Source of the DNA: Planococcaceae bacterium UBA3378
GTDB taxonomy: Bacteria > Bacillota > Bacilli > Bacillales_A > Planococcaceae
Assembly: GCA_002359075.1 (NCBI GenBank)
Contig: DEQA01000169.1
Coordinates: 1-8,013 of the forward strand
DNA: 8,013 bases
Direction: 5' to 3'
Position numbers and translations under genes: made by a program. This document shows, piece after piece, positions 1 to 6,470 of the stretch. The first letter of the stretch is position 1; the number at the start of each line of letters is the position of its first letter. The notes beneath the pieces are model-generated. The model made no database searches. It saw only the letters and a list, made by a program, of their open reading frames with translations, and was not told where the DNA came from.

Positions 1-624
1 GCGGGCCGTTTTGTGGAGGATAAGCAGCTGCAAGCGATTCTAAAAGATGCAGAAGGGATTGGGACAAGTGCGACAAGAGCAGAGATTATTGAAAAACTGC
101 TTTCCATTGGCATGATGACCCGTGACGGAAAGAGTTTGGCAGCTACAGATTTCGGGATTGATGTCATTACGAGTCTTGGCGACCATGATGTTGTTTCTCC
201 TGTACTAACCGCGATATGGAGCAAAAAGCTGAAGGATATTGTTGACGGTACTCTTGATTCAGGGCAATTTTATAAAGAGATGAAACAATTCATTCAAGAA
301 ACAACCGATCGGATGAAAAGCCTTGAAATGGCCGTTCCGGAGAAGCAAGTGGTAGTTGTCGGAAAATGTGTCAGCTGCGGTGAGCAGGTCATAGAAGGAT
401 TTAAAGGATACAACTGTACAAACAAGGGATGTAAATTTTTTATCAGTAAAACATTGATGAAGGGGAAAATTACACCTACCGATATGAAAAAGCTATTGTC
501 TGGGAAAGAAACAAGGGAAATTCGATTCACTTGGAAAAGTGGCAAAAAAGGAAAGGCAAAGCTAAAGCTTGTAGGAGAAAAACTAGAGTTTGTATTTTCG
601 CCCATTAAACAACCGAAAAAGTAG
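1..624 (+). CDS. topB: DNA topoisomerase III, C-terminal part (5' truncated by the window)
   Basis: Type IA topoisomerases relax negative supercoils and decatenate DNA by passing one strand through a transient break held by a tyrosine. Only the last 207 residues are present; the frame is open from base 1, so the apparent GTG at 13 is internal. Visible residues 19-30 (GIGTSATRAEII) are a conserved topoisomerase IA block near the end of the catalytic core. The active-site tyrosine and Toprim domain lie upstream, outside the window. A C-terminal zinc-ribbon-like module follows, with cysteines at about 123, 126, 139 and 144 (CVSC, then CTNKGC). After it comes a basic tail with a GKETREIRFTWKSGKKGKAK segment, as in Bacillus TopB. 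The length and tail fit TopB better than TopA, which usually carries several zinc fingers. A terminator follows directly. Family assignment is confident; topB rather than a plasmid-type paralogue is inferred. Confidence 0.9.
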   Translation, partial: AGRFVEDKQLQAILKDAEGIGTSATRAEIIEKLLSIGMMTRDGKSLAATDFGIDVITSLGDHDVVSPVLTAIWSKKLKDIVDGTLDSGQFYKEMKQFIQETTDRMKSLEMAVPEKQVVVVGKCVSCGEQVIEGFKGYNCTNKGCKFFISKTLMKGKITPTDMKKLLSGKETREIRFTWKSGKKGKAKLKLVGEKLEFVFSPIKQPKK

Positions 625-631
625 TATTGAA

Positions 632-675
632 AGTACCAGCATTGGGCCTTTTCCTAATGTTGGTGCTATTTTTTT
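632..675 (+). terminator. Rho-independent terminator after topB
   Basis: A 15-bp stem runs from 632-646 to 653-667, with a few G-U pairs and a 6-base loop (647-652). A run of seven T follows at 669-675. It starts 8 bases after the topB stop codon and isolates topB from the aspartokinase gene. Confidence 0.9.
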
Positions 676-797
676 ACCCATTATGTAAATTTTGCTTTTA
701 TGAGTGCAAATAGCTTACTATTTAATCCAGAATTACATATAATAAAAAAACGGGTCCGTAAATAGGTCATGCTTTGTGTAGATATTAGCTTGAATTT

Positions 798-822
798 TGT
801 GAATTCTCTTGACTATTTCACA
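798..822. repeat. Inverted repeat over the aspartokinase promoter -35
   Basis: TGTGAA at 798-803 and TTCACA at 817-822 form perfect 6-base arms separated by 13 bases. The -35 hexamer (809-814) lies between them. The position would suit a repressor operator. Six-base arms in AT-rich DNA can also arise by chance, and no known regulator was matched. Confidence 0.3.
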
Positions 823-837
823 TATAGTTTGTACACT
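809..837 (+). promoter_or_regulatory. Sigma-A promoter for the aspartokinase gene
   Basis: TTGACT (809-814) and TACACT (832-837) are separated by exactly 17 bases. This matches the vegetative TTGACA-N17-TATAAT pattern at five of six and four of six positions. Transcription would begin near 843-845, giving a leader of only about 55 bases before the ATG. That is too short for a lysine riboswitch. No leader peptide, T-box or attenuator hairpin is evident in it. Confidence 0.7.
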
Positions 838-897
838 GTGGAAAGTCAAATGTTTTTTCTAGAAGTACAACAACATTATAAGTAAGGATCTGGTGAA

Positions 898-2256
898 ATG
901 ATAGTATGTAAATTTGGCGGTACTTCCGTCGCAAATGCAGAACAAATTAAAAAAGTATTTAGCATTGTTAAATCGAATCCTGAACGAAAAGTAGTTGCTG
1001 TTTCAGCTCCTGGAAAACGTTCAAGCGAAGACATTAAAGTGACAGACTTATTAATAGATTTAGCAGAAACGGCCCTGATAAATGGCGATGTAGAAGCGAA
1101 GATTGCGACGGTTGTGAATCGCTACGATGATATAGCGGCCGGTTTAGGCCTGGATCATATGATGGCAGAAATTATTGCGACAGATCTAGAGGGACGCGTG
1201 GCGGGAGAGAAATCGAACAGAGAGCTTTTTATTGACAATATTAAAGCAAGTGGAGAAGACAATAATGCGAAACTCATTGCTGCATATTTCAATTCACAAG
1301 GTATCCCTGCCCGGTATGTGAGCCCTAAAGGCACGCTTATCGTAAATGATCTTCCAGAACGTACATTTGCCTTACCGGAAGCCTATCAAAATCTCAGTAT
1401 GTTAAAGAATACAGAGGAAGTTGTCATTTTCCCTGGTTTCTTTGGTTATACAAAAAATGGTGTTTTACGTACATTCGACCGAGGTGGTTCAGACATTACG
1501 GGCTCAATTTTAGCCTCGGCAGTTGGTGCGGAGCTTTACGAAAACTTTACGGATGTGGACTGTGTGTTTTCTGCCAATCCGAAAGTCATTAACAACCCAG
1601 CAGAAATTAAGGAGATTACGTACCGCGAAATGCGTGAATTATCATATGCAGGATTTGCTGTATTCCATGATGAAGCATTAATGCCGGTATATAAACAAGG
1701 AATTCCAGTGAACATTAAAAATACAAATAACCCTTCTGCACCGGGTACACGCATTGTACCAGTCCGTACAGAGCAGGCACGTCCGGTGACAGGAATTTCA
1801 GCAGACAGCGGGTTCTCGACTCTTTATGTATCAAAATATTTAATGAACCGCGAAATAGGATTTGGCCGTAAGCTCCTTCAAATTATTGAGGAGGAAAATA
1901 TTTCCTATGAACATACGCCATCGGGGCTGGATGACATCTCGGTTATAATGCGTTCTATGCAGCTCTCACTAGAAAAGGAAGAGCGTATTGTCCGACGAGT
2001 AAAGGAAGAACTGCATGCAGATGATGCCTATTTCCGCCATGGTTTTTCTATGATTGTTGTAGTAGGAGAAGGGATGCGGAATAATACCGGGCTTGCTGCA
2101 CGGGCAACAACGGCTATTTCTTCTACCGGCGCTAATATTGAGATGATTAACCAAGGGTCTTCCGAGGTTAGTGTCGTCTTTGGTGTATTGAGTCAATTTG
2201 AAGAACAGATTTTAAAAGCACTATACAATGAATTCTTTTCTCCTGTAAATGTATGA
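898..2256 (+). CDS. Aspartate kinase, YclM/ThrD (aspartokinase III) type
   Basis: Catalyses ATP-dependent phosphorylation of L-aspartate to 4-phospho-L-aspartate in the cytoplasm. This is the committed step to lysine, diaminopimelate, threonine, methionine and isoleucine. The 452 residues match the roughly 450-residue monofunctional class. An amino-acid kinase domain occupies about 1-285, with KFGGTSV at 5-11, an SAPGK block at 36-40, KVTDLL at 47-52 and FDRGGSD at 193-199. Two ACT domains follow (about 300-375 and 384-450); the second carries GLAARATTAISSTGANIEMI at 398-417. ACT domains normally bind the feedback amino acids. The sequence resembles Bacillus subtilis YclM/ThrD, whose regulation is by lysine plus threonine; effector specificity here is inferred. 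The ATG has AAGGA at 884-888, 9 bases upstream. It has its own promoter and terminator, so it is probably monocistronic. Confidence 0.95.
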   Translation: MIVCKFGGTSVANAEQIKKVFSIVKSNPERKVVAVSAPGKRSSEDIKVTDLLIDLAETALINGDVEAKIATVVNRYDDIAAGLGLDHMMAEIIATDLEGRVAGEKSNRELFIDNIKASGEDNNAKLIAAYFNSQGIPARYVSPKGTLIVNDLPERTFALPEAYQNLSMLKNTEEVVIFPGFFGYTKNGVLRTFDRGGSDITGSILASAVGAELYENFTDVDCVFSANPKVINNPAEIKEITYREMRELSYAGFAVFHDEALMPVYKQGIPVNIKNTNNPSAPGTRIVPVRTEQARPVTGISADSGFSTLYVSKYLMNREIGFGRKLLQIIEEENISYEHTPSGLDDISVIMRSMQLSLEKEERIVRRVKEELHADDAYFRHGFSMIVVVGEGMRNNTGLAARATTAISSTGANIEMINQGSSEVSVVFGVLSQFEEQILKALYNEFFSPVNV

Positions 2257-2266
2257 AAGTAGAGAG

Positions 2267-2304
2267 CAGATAAGGCCAATATTCGGCTTTATCTGTTTTT
2301 TTTT
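2267..2304 (+). terminator. Rho-independent terminator after the aspartokinase gene
   Basis: An 11-bp stem pairs 2267-2277 (CAGATAAGGCC) with 2285-2295 (GGCTTTATCTG) around a 7-base loop. A run of nine T follows at 2296-2304. It begins 10 bases after the stop codon. Confidence 0.95.
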
Positions 2305-2347
2305 AGAAAAAACTAATTTCATAACTTTAAAAAGGGGGTAAAAGGTT

Positions 2348-2379
2348 TTGTATATATTATTCTAGGAAATAATATACAA
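2348..2379. repeat. Imperfect palindrome upstream of the GDPD operon
   Basis: The arms are TTGTATATATTATT (2348-2361) and AAATAATATACAA (2367-2379). They pair with a 2-base offset around CTAGG. The palindrome ends 28 bases before the start codon. A weak sigma-A-like pair overlaps it: TTGTAT at 2348-2353, a 16-base gap, then TAATAT at 2370-2375. It could therefore be an operator on the operon promoter, or simply AT-rich sequence containing the promoter. No regulator could be matched. Confidence 0.4.
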
Positions 2380-2393
2380 GATGATGTCGTTAT

Positions 2394-2402
2394 AAGGCGG
2401 TG
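2394..2402 (+). promoter_or_regulatory. Ribosome binding site fixing the TTG start of the GDPD gene
   Basis: AAGGCGGTG matches the extended Bacillus Shine-Dalgarno AAGGAGGTG at eight of nine bases. It ends 5 bases before the TTG at 2408. This is why TTG is preferred over any downstream ATG. Confidence 0.85.
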
Positions 2403-2407
2403 GGATT

Positions 2408-4186
2408 TTGGAACGTATACAACGTTTATTCAGACTCGTATTTCGGACTATTTATTATTACCGGGTAGATTACATCCGGTCTTTTGCAGCAGTGAGATTT
2501 TTTCAATTATTTATCATCTTGCCGCTTATCTTTCTTTTATTTGCCTTTTTACTAGATTACATAGGCTTCCAAAGGGTAACAGAGCGAAATATAGGACAAT
2601 TGTTTACTAATCCTATATGCTTGGCTTTACTATCATTTATTTGCCTTATTATTCTACTATTCGTTTATTATGAGATGGGATTTTTAATGCTGCTTGCCTA
2701 CCATCAGCAGCGGGAAATTCCATATACATTAGGGGGATTGTGGAGAAGGCTCAATCAGAAAGCAATCTATTTTATTAGCTTTAAAACAGTATTATTTGTA
2801 ATATATTTATTGCTTGCTGTTCCTCTGATTTCTTCGGTATTGCCTCTTTCTATAACGCAAAATCTGCCGTTGCTAGATTTTTTAGTAGATGGGTTGTACG
2901 CTTCTACGGAAGGAAAAATTATTTATTTCACAGCAATCACAGCTATATTCCTTCTAGGTACACGTCTTATTTTTATGCTTCCGTTTTTTGCGATCCATCA
3001 ACGGACAACCGTTTGGGATGCGATAAAAATGAGCTGGCAGTTTTCCAAGCGAAAGCTGGTGGAAACACTAGCTATGCTGGGAGTAATCACAGTAGTTCAT
3101 ATGCTTGTTTCATTGGTTGTCTTAGCGATTATCTTTATTCCATTACTCCTTGTGGAGCGCCATTCACCGGAACATGCGCTAATCGTGGCCGCTTTTACGG
3201 TTACGTTAGCACAGTGTGTAGCAGTACTCTCTTTTTCCATTTTACAGGCGGTATTTTCCCAATTGTTAGTATTCGTATCCTTTAAGCTGACAGATGAAAA
3301 ACCACAAATAATGCAAATAAAAGCGAGCCGGAAAACAACACTGTACTGGATAGGAGCGCTTGCTGTTGTTGCTTATTTACTTGGCGGCTGGATCAATAGC
3401 AGTACTCTTGAAAAGACAGTTTATGATCCTTCTACGAAAATAATAGCGCATAGAGGATTTAAGGACAAAGACGTGGAAAATACTATCAGTGCCCTCGAAT
3501 CTGCTGCCAAAAATGGAGCGGATCTCGTAGAATTCGATATTCAACAAACAAAGGACGGGAAATTTATCGTCTATCATGATCCGGATTTAATGCGGCTTGG
3601 TGCTAAAAGCGAAAAAGTCTATGAATTGACGCAAAAAGAACTGATGGACACGAAAATATGGGCTGATGGGAAGGGCGAGCATATTCCATCATTAGAACAA
3701 ATGCTGGAAAAAAGCAAAGAGTACAATATTCGACTGCTCATTGAAATTAAGATGCATGGGCATGAAACAGAGGATATGCCGGAAAGGTTTATTTCTTTAC
3801 TTGATGAATATGAGGTGTTAGATGTACATTATATTCAGTCGCTTTATTTCCCTGTACTTAAAGAAGTAAAAGAGCTGGAGCCACGCCTGAAGGTAGGAGC
3901 TTTATATTCCATAGATGTTGGATCCCTTCCTGAAACTGAATTTGATTTTGTTTCGATTGATCAATACTTCGTAACAGACAGCATGGTAAAAAAGGCGAAG
4001 GAATTAAAGAAACCGCTCTTTGTATGGACAGTGAATGATGACGATGATATCGAACAGTTTTTAGAGCAGGATGTGGAGGGGATTATTACAAACCATCCGG
4101 ATGAAGCATACGAGAAACGGGAAAAGTTTGATAAAAAGCAGCACTTCTTCGAGCGGATCTGGAATAAAATTCACAATATTTTTTAA
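2408..4186 (+). CDS. Membrane glycerophosphodiester phosphodiesterase (membrane domain + GDPD domain)
   Basis: Predicted to hydrolyse glycerophosphodiesters to sn-glycerol 3-phosphate plus an alcohol. The 592 residues have two parts. Residues 1-330 form a polytopic membrane domain with hydrophobic segments near 31-50, 71-98, 122-145, 170-195, 219-250, 256-292 and 311-329, as in the family of GDPDs with an N-terminal membrane domain. Residues 343-565 form a GDPD barrel. Its candidate catalytic and metal residues are H348-R349 (AHRG), E375 and D377 (VEFD), H390-D391, E446 and K448 (IEIK); WTVN (540-543) and TNHPD (561-565) mark the barrel end. The N-terminus and the loops after segments 2, 4 and 6 are rich in Lys and Arg. 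With seven segments this places the catalytic domain outside the cell, where lipoteichoic acid or lipid headgroups are plausible substrates (inference). The start is TTG. It heads an operon, with the next gene 12 bases downstream. Confidence 0.9.
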   Translation: MERIQRLFRLVFRTIYYYRVDYIRSFAAVRFFQLFIILPLIFLLFAFLLDYIGFQRVTERNIGQLFTNPICLALLSFICLIILLFVYYEMGFLMLLAYHQQREIPYTLGGLWRRLNQKAIYFISFKTVLFVIYLLLAVPLISSVLPLSITQNLPLLDFLVDGLYASTEGKIIYFTAITAIFLLGTRLIFMLPFFAIHQRTTVWDAIKMSWQFSKRKLVETLAMLGVITVVHMLVSLVVLAIIFIPLLLVERHSPEHALIVAAFTVTLAQCVAVLSFSILQAVFSQLLVFVSFKLTDEKPQIMQIKASRKTTLYWIGALAVVAYLLGGWINSSTLEKTVYDPSTKIIAHRGFKDKDVENTISALESAAKNGADLVEFDIQQTKDGKFIVYHDPDLMRLGAKSEKVYELTQKELMDTKIWADGKGEHIPSLEQMLEKSKEYNIRLLIEIKMHGHETEDMPERFISLLDEYEVLDVHYIQSLYFPVLKEVKELEPRLKVGALYSIDVGSLPETEFDFVSIDQYFVTDSMVKKAKELKKPLFVWTVNDDDDIEQFLEQDVEGIITNHPDEAYEKREKFDKKQHFFERIWNKIHNIF

Positions 4187-4198
4187 AGGATTGACTAT

Positions 4199-4726
4199 AT
4201 GAACACTTATTTATATAAAGTACCTGCGAAGCTCAATTCCACTGAGGACATACATGTATACTTGAATGGGCAGCACGTATATACGGTTAACCGGGTATAC
4301 GATAATACACTGAAAAAGCTGATGGATATGTATTTTGATTATCGCTACTTTGTAAAGTATGTGGTAAAAAATGCTTCAGGAGAAGAACAGTTTGTATGCA
4401 AAAAAATCCAGAGGAAAGGGCGCCTTTGGTTTGAAGCAGCGGACTCACGAACAAACGAACATTTTATTATTACATATGAAAATTGGCGGATCGGTGTTCC
4501 CGAGTTATTTATAAAAAGCGAGCAATTAAATATGAAAATCGATAAAGAAATGGAAGAATGGTCGAACTTTTTAATAGGAGAAACAATAGCCGCACGGTGG
4601 CTTGCTGTTTATGAGGAAGAAAGTGACCACTTTTCGGTATCATTGGAAATAATGCCGGGAAGCCCTATGCGGGATGCAGCATTTTTCCTGGCAATCGCAC
4701 AAGCAACATTATTTATCGGTGCCTAA
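4199..4726 (+). CDS. Tubby C-terminal-like domain protein
   Basis: A 175-residue protein without a signal peptide or clear transmembrane segment, except for a hydrophobic C-terminal helix at about 158-175 (MRDAAFFLAIAQATLFIGA region). The opening TYLYKVPAKLNSTEDIHVY is followed by alternating short beta-strand-like stretches and that buried-type C-terminal helix. This resembles the bacterial tubby-C-terminal-like/LURP-one-related proteins annotated in Bacillales. In eukaryotes related folds (tubby, phospholipid scramblase) bind membrane phospholipids. Whether this one does is inference, though its position behind a lipid-headgroup hydrolase fits. AAAGGA (4185-4190), overlapping the GDPD stop codon, lies 8 bases before the ATG, so the two genes are almost certainly cotranscribed. 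Family assignment rests on overall pattern, not on a diagnostic motif; a general hypothetical protein is the alternative. Confidence 0.75.
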   Translation: MNTYLYKVPAKLNSTEDIHVYLNGQHVYTVNRVYDNTLKKLMDMYFDYRYFVKYVVKNASGEEQFVCKKIQRKGRLWFEAADSRTNEHFIITYENWRIGVPELFIKSEQLNMKIDKEMEEWSNFLIGETIAARWLAVYEEESDHFSVSLEIMPGSPMRDAAFFLAIAQATLFIGA

Positions 4727-4742
4727 GGAGGATATTCAGGAG
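4725..4742 (+). promoter_or_regulatory. Two candidate ribosome binding sites before the 68-residue gene
   Basis: A perfect AAGGAGG (4725-4731) overlaps the stop codon of the tubby-like gene but lies 14 bases before the ATG at 4746. A second AGGAG (4738-4742) lies only 3 bases before it. Neither spacing is ideal, and the ATG is still the only conventional start nearby. The intervening in-frame codons contain ATT (4734) but no ATG, GTG or TTG. Confidence 0.6.
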
Positions 4743-4745
4743 AGT

Positions 4746-4952
4746 ATGAACGTAATATTTGTAGTGACCGAAACAGGTCAGGAGCTTTTGGAAATGGTTT
4801 CTACGGATGTCGCTGGTCTTCTTGCCGCAGTAAAAGGAGAAAGTGTAACATTTCCTTTTGGTACATACCAATATGATTTTCACAATCTGGACCATTATTT
4901 AGAGGATGGTGCTTACCGCCAGGAACTGGTGATTTATTTGAAGGCCATATAG
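4746..4952 (+). CDS. Small protein of unknown function, third gene of the GDPD operon
   Basis: A 68-residue protein that I do not recognise. It starts MNVIFVVTETGQELLEMVST, has an acidic overall character, no signal peptide and no membrane segment. It alternates short hydrophobic strands (NVIFVV, ELVIYL) with a helix-like centre (DVAGLLAAVKGE). A single compact alpha/beta domain is plausible. An upstream in-frame ATG at 4674 would give 92 residues, but it lies inside the tubby-like gene and lacks a ribosome binding site; the ATG at 4746 follows AAGGAGG and AGGAG. It sits 19 bases after the previous stop and just before the operon terminator, so it is cotranscribed with the GDPD and tubby-like genes. 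Its role is unknown. Confidence 0.7.
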   Translation: MNVIFVVTETGQELLEMVSTDVAGLLAAVKGESVTFPFGTYQYDFHNLDHYLEDGAYRQELVIYLKAI

Positions 4953-4975
4953 GAAAGTAATAAGAACTGAGTGAC

Positions 4976-5018
4976 AAAAAGCTCTTGGAGAATTGCTCCA
5001 AAGAGCTTTTTGTTTTTT
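4976..5018 (+). terminator. Rho-independent terminator closing the GDPD operon
   Basis: The left arm 4976-4990 (AAAAAGCTCTTGGAG) pairs with 4996-5011 (CTCCAAAGAGCTTTTT), with one bulged base and a 5-base loop. T5013-5018 follow after a single G. It begins 23 bases after the stop of the 68-residue gene. Confidence 0.95.
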
Positions 5019-5267
5019 ATTGTCAGGGAGGAAATAAAATATAGAGTAATTTAAATGGAATTTTCTGATTCTTTTTAACTGATTGTATAGGTATGATAAC
5101 TTATATAATGACAGCATATTATTATGTGAAAAAAATAAGGACAATTAGTGGCTGAATAATGAATGGGAAATCTTAAATGATAAAAATATGCAATTTAATT
5201 ATAATAATAAATTATAATGATAAAAGATCACTATAATAAAATCATATAGTAATACAAGGGGATTCGG
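5019..5267. other. AT-rich intergenic region, no gene seen
   Basis: About 250 bases separate the operon terminator from the next promoter. The part from about 5160 to 5255 is almost entirely A and T. A short inverted repeat, ACTATA (5230-5235) with TATAGT (5245-5250), lies just before the next promoter -10. No open frame longer than a few codons has a ribosome binding site here. No RNA gene or riboswitch could be recognised. Confidence 0.5.
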
Positions 5268-5273
5268 TATAAT
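5268..5273 (+). promoter_or_regulatory. Sigma-A -10 element for the anchored DUF4352-like gene
   Basis: A perfect TATAAT at 5268-5273 has no good -35 at the usual distance; 5245-5250 reads TATAGT. Transcription from it would start at about 5280, leaving an 18-base leader before the ATG at 5298. The very AT-rich DNA upstream could act as an UP-like element. An activator requirement is also possible. Confidence 0.45.
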
Positions 5274-5284
5274 AGAACCATGAT

Positions 5285-5293
5285 AAGAGGTGG
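5285..5293 (+). promoter_or_regulatory. Ribosome binding site selecting the ATG at 5298
   Basis: AAGAGGTGG lies 4 bases before the ATG at 5298. The alternative in-frame ATG at 5280 is upstream of this site, has no ribosome binding site of its own and coincides with the predicted transcription start. The ATG at 5298 is therefore chosen. Confidence 0.75.
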
Positions 5294-5297
5294 TTTC

Positions 5298-5972
5298 ATG
5301 GGAAAAGGACGAATGCTGCTAATAAGCGGGCTGATTACAAGCTTTCTTGTGGTAATCGGAGCAATAGCTCTCTTTGTCGCAAGTGAGGAAAGTCCTTTAA
5401 AAGAGATTATACATAAAGAAAGAAAATCTGTCCCTATTGTGTTAGCTGAGGGTGCGACTGAAGAGCAGGTAGTCAGTGCAGAGAGAAAAACTTCCGGCAG
5501 TGAGAAAGAGATCAATGATGAAATGGGGGTACATCATATTTTATTTGAATCAGATGAAGTAGAGTATACCGCTGTTTCCGGGCCGATGAAACTCACTGTT
5601 ACACAAGTTCGGCTTGAAGAGTTAATTCCTGCAAGTGAGCATATTCGACATTCAGTTGGCGGCCGTGACCCATCAACGCTGGTATTCATGAATCTAGAAG
5701 TCCAAAACAATGGAGGAACGCCCGTCTTTTTCCGTATCGACGACGCGAAAATACAGGCTGATACAAATGAAACCTCCATGTTTCATCCGGCATTATCTAC
5801 CCAATTTGGCTCGGTATTTGCCCCGTATGAAAAAAAACAAGGTATAGCTGCTGTAGATTTCGAATCAGAAATAACGGATATTGCTGTTATTGAAATAAAG
5901 ATAGTATCCCCGTTTGATGAAAATTATGATCCAATAGGGGAGGCTGTTACGTTAAAAGTCCCTATGTATTAA
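5298..5972 (+). CDS. Membrane-anchored protein with a DUF4352-like extracellular domain
   Basis: A 224-residue protein. MGKGR gives a short positive N-terminus, followed by one hydrophobic segment at about 7-28 and then a hydrophilic remainder. This predicts a signal anchor with the body outside the membrane. No lipobox cysteine is present, so it is not a lipoprotein. Residues 30-75 are charged and look like a flexible linker. Residues 85-224 look like a beta-sandwich. The segment LVFMNLEVQNNGGTPVFFRI (128-147) and a later APYEKKQGIAAVDFE block resemble DUF4352-type immunoglobulin-like domains, which share a 'conserved strand, NNG, strand' pattern. The function of such domains is largely unknown. 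It appears to be a single-gene unit, with its own -10 element and a weak hairpin downstream. The domain assignment is by pattern only. Confidence 0.75.
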   Translation: MGKGRMLLISGLITSFLVVIGAIALFVASEESPLKEIIHKERKSVPIVLAEGATEEQVVSAERKTSGSEKEINDEMGVHHILFESDEVEYTAVSGPMKLTVTQVRLEELIPASEHIRHSVGGRDPSTLVFMNLEVQNNGGTPVFFRIDDAKIQADTNETSMFHPALSTQFGSVFAPYEKKQGIAAVDFESEITDIAVIEIKIVSPFDENYDPIGEAVTLKVPMY

Positions 5973-6052
5973 TAAAAATGTTCCTGAAAAAGAAAGCTGA
6001 TACTCATTGATTTAGCAGATAAAGTAAAAATTCATTCATAACGAGATGTTAC

Positions 6053-6080
6053 AGCCAGTTGCGGTAAGGAGCGACTGGCT
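6053..6080. terminator. Hairpin in the convergent intergenic region, weak terminator candidate
   Basis: AGCCAGTTGC (6053-6062) pairs with GCGACTGGCT (6071-6080) around an 8-base loop, with one G-U pair. On the + strand only TTT follows (6081-6083). On the - strand no U-tract follows. The stem is solid and sits between two converging genes, so it may terminate either, but the missing U-tract makes this uncertain. Confidence 0.4.
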
Positions 6081-6113
6081 TTAAACTGTACTCCCGATGA
6101 AAATAAAGAGCTG

Positions 6114-6470
6114 CTAAAGAATCCAAAATAATAAGAGAATCATATAAAAAAACAAGAGCAGTCCGAGCAGCATGAGCGGCAACATATCATTCGTGCTGTC
6201 ACGGCTTTTAAGATGGACAAGCATACCGCCTATACAGACGCAGAAAAGTAAAACAGCACCTGTTAAGGCTATCTGGTGTATCCAAACGCCGATAATTAGA
6301 AATACGGCACCCGCCATTTCTATTACACCGGTAAAAATCCGAAACGAAGGTGGCAGACGCCATCTGATAAAAGCAATATGATAAGCGCGGGTTCCGGACA
6401 GCTTTCCATAACCAACGATTAGAAATGTCGTTGCAAGCACACCGATCAGTACCCAGCTAACAATTTCCAT
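6114..6470 (-). CDS. DoxX-like small integral membrane protein
   Basis: A 118-residue protein with four hydrophobic segments at about 3-21, 46-64, 67-87 and 97-117. The DoxX-like signature is visible: a GYGKLSG turn after the first helix, RLPPSFRIFTGVIEMAGAVF (38-57) leading into helix 2, and a short loop to helix 3. DoxX relatives are diverse four-helix membrane proteins, some linked to quinone or thiol redox chemistry. No specific role can be assigned here. The ATG at 6470 is preceded by ACAGGAAG and, 8 bases further upstream, by a run of seven G that can pair with the 16S anti-Shine-Dalgarno. No clear promoter or terminator lies in the 173 bases separating it from the EcsC-family gene on the same strand, so read-through from that gene is possible. 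Confidence 0.75.
   Translation of the reverse strand: MEIVSWVLIGVLATTFLIVGYGKLSGTRAYHIAFIRWRLPPSFRIFTGVIEMAGAVFLIIGVWIHQIALTGAVLLFCVCIGGMLVHLKSRDSTNDMLPLMLLGLLLFFYMILLLFWIL

Noticed and set aside
13..15. GTG at 13 as the start of the first gene
   Set aside because: The frame is open from base 1 and the conserved topoisomerase core continues upstream, so this is an internal valine codon.
676..808. Possible riboswitch or T-box before the aspartokinase gene
   Set aside because: No long paired structure or terminator/antiterminator was found, and the good promoter at 809-837 starts transcription downstream of this stretch.
2365..2393. ECF-like pair GGAAAT-N17-CGTTAT before the GDPD gene
   Set aside because: The -35 lacks the AAC core and the predicted start would fall inside the ribosome binding site.
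3013..3285. 90-codon open frame inside the GDPD gene, + strand
   Set aside because: It is in another frame of a clearly coding membrane domain, has low-complexity composition and no ribosome binding site.
4674..4745. Upstream ATG at 4674 for the 68-residue gene
   Set aside because: It lies inside the tubby-like gene without a ribosome binding site. The extension reads as a shadow of that gene.
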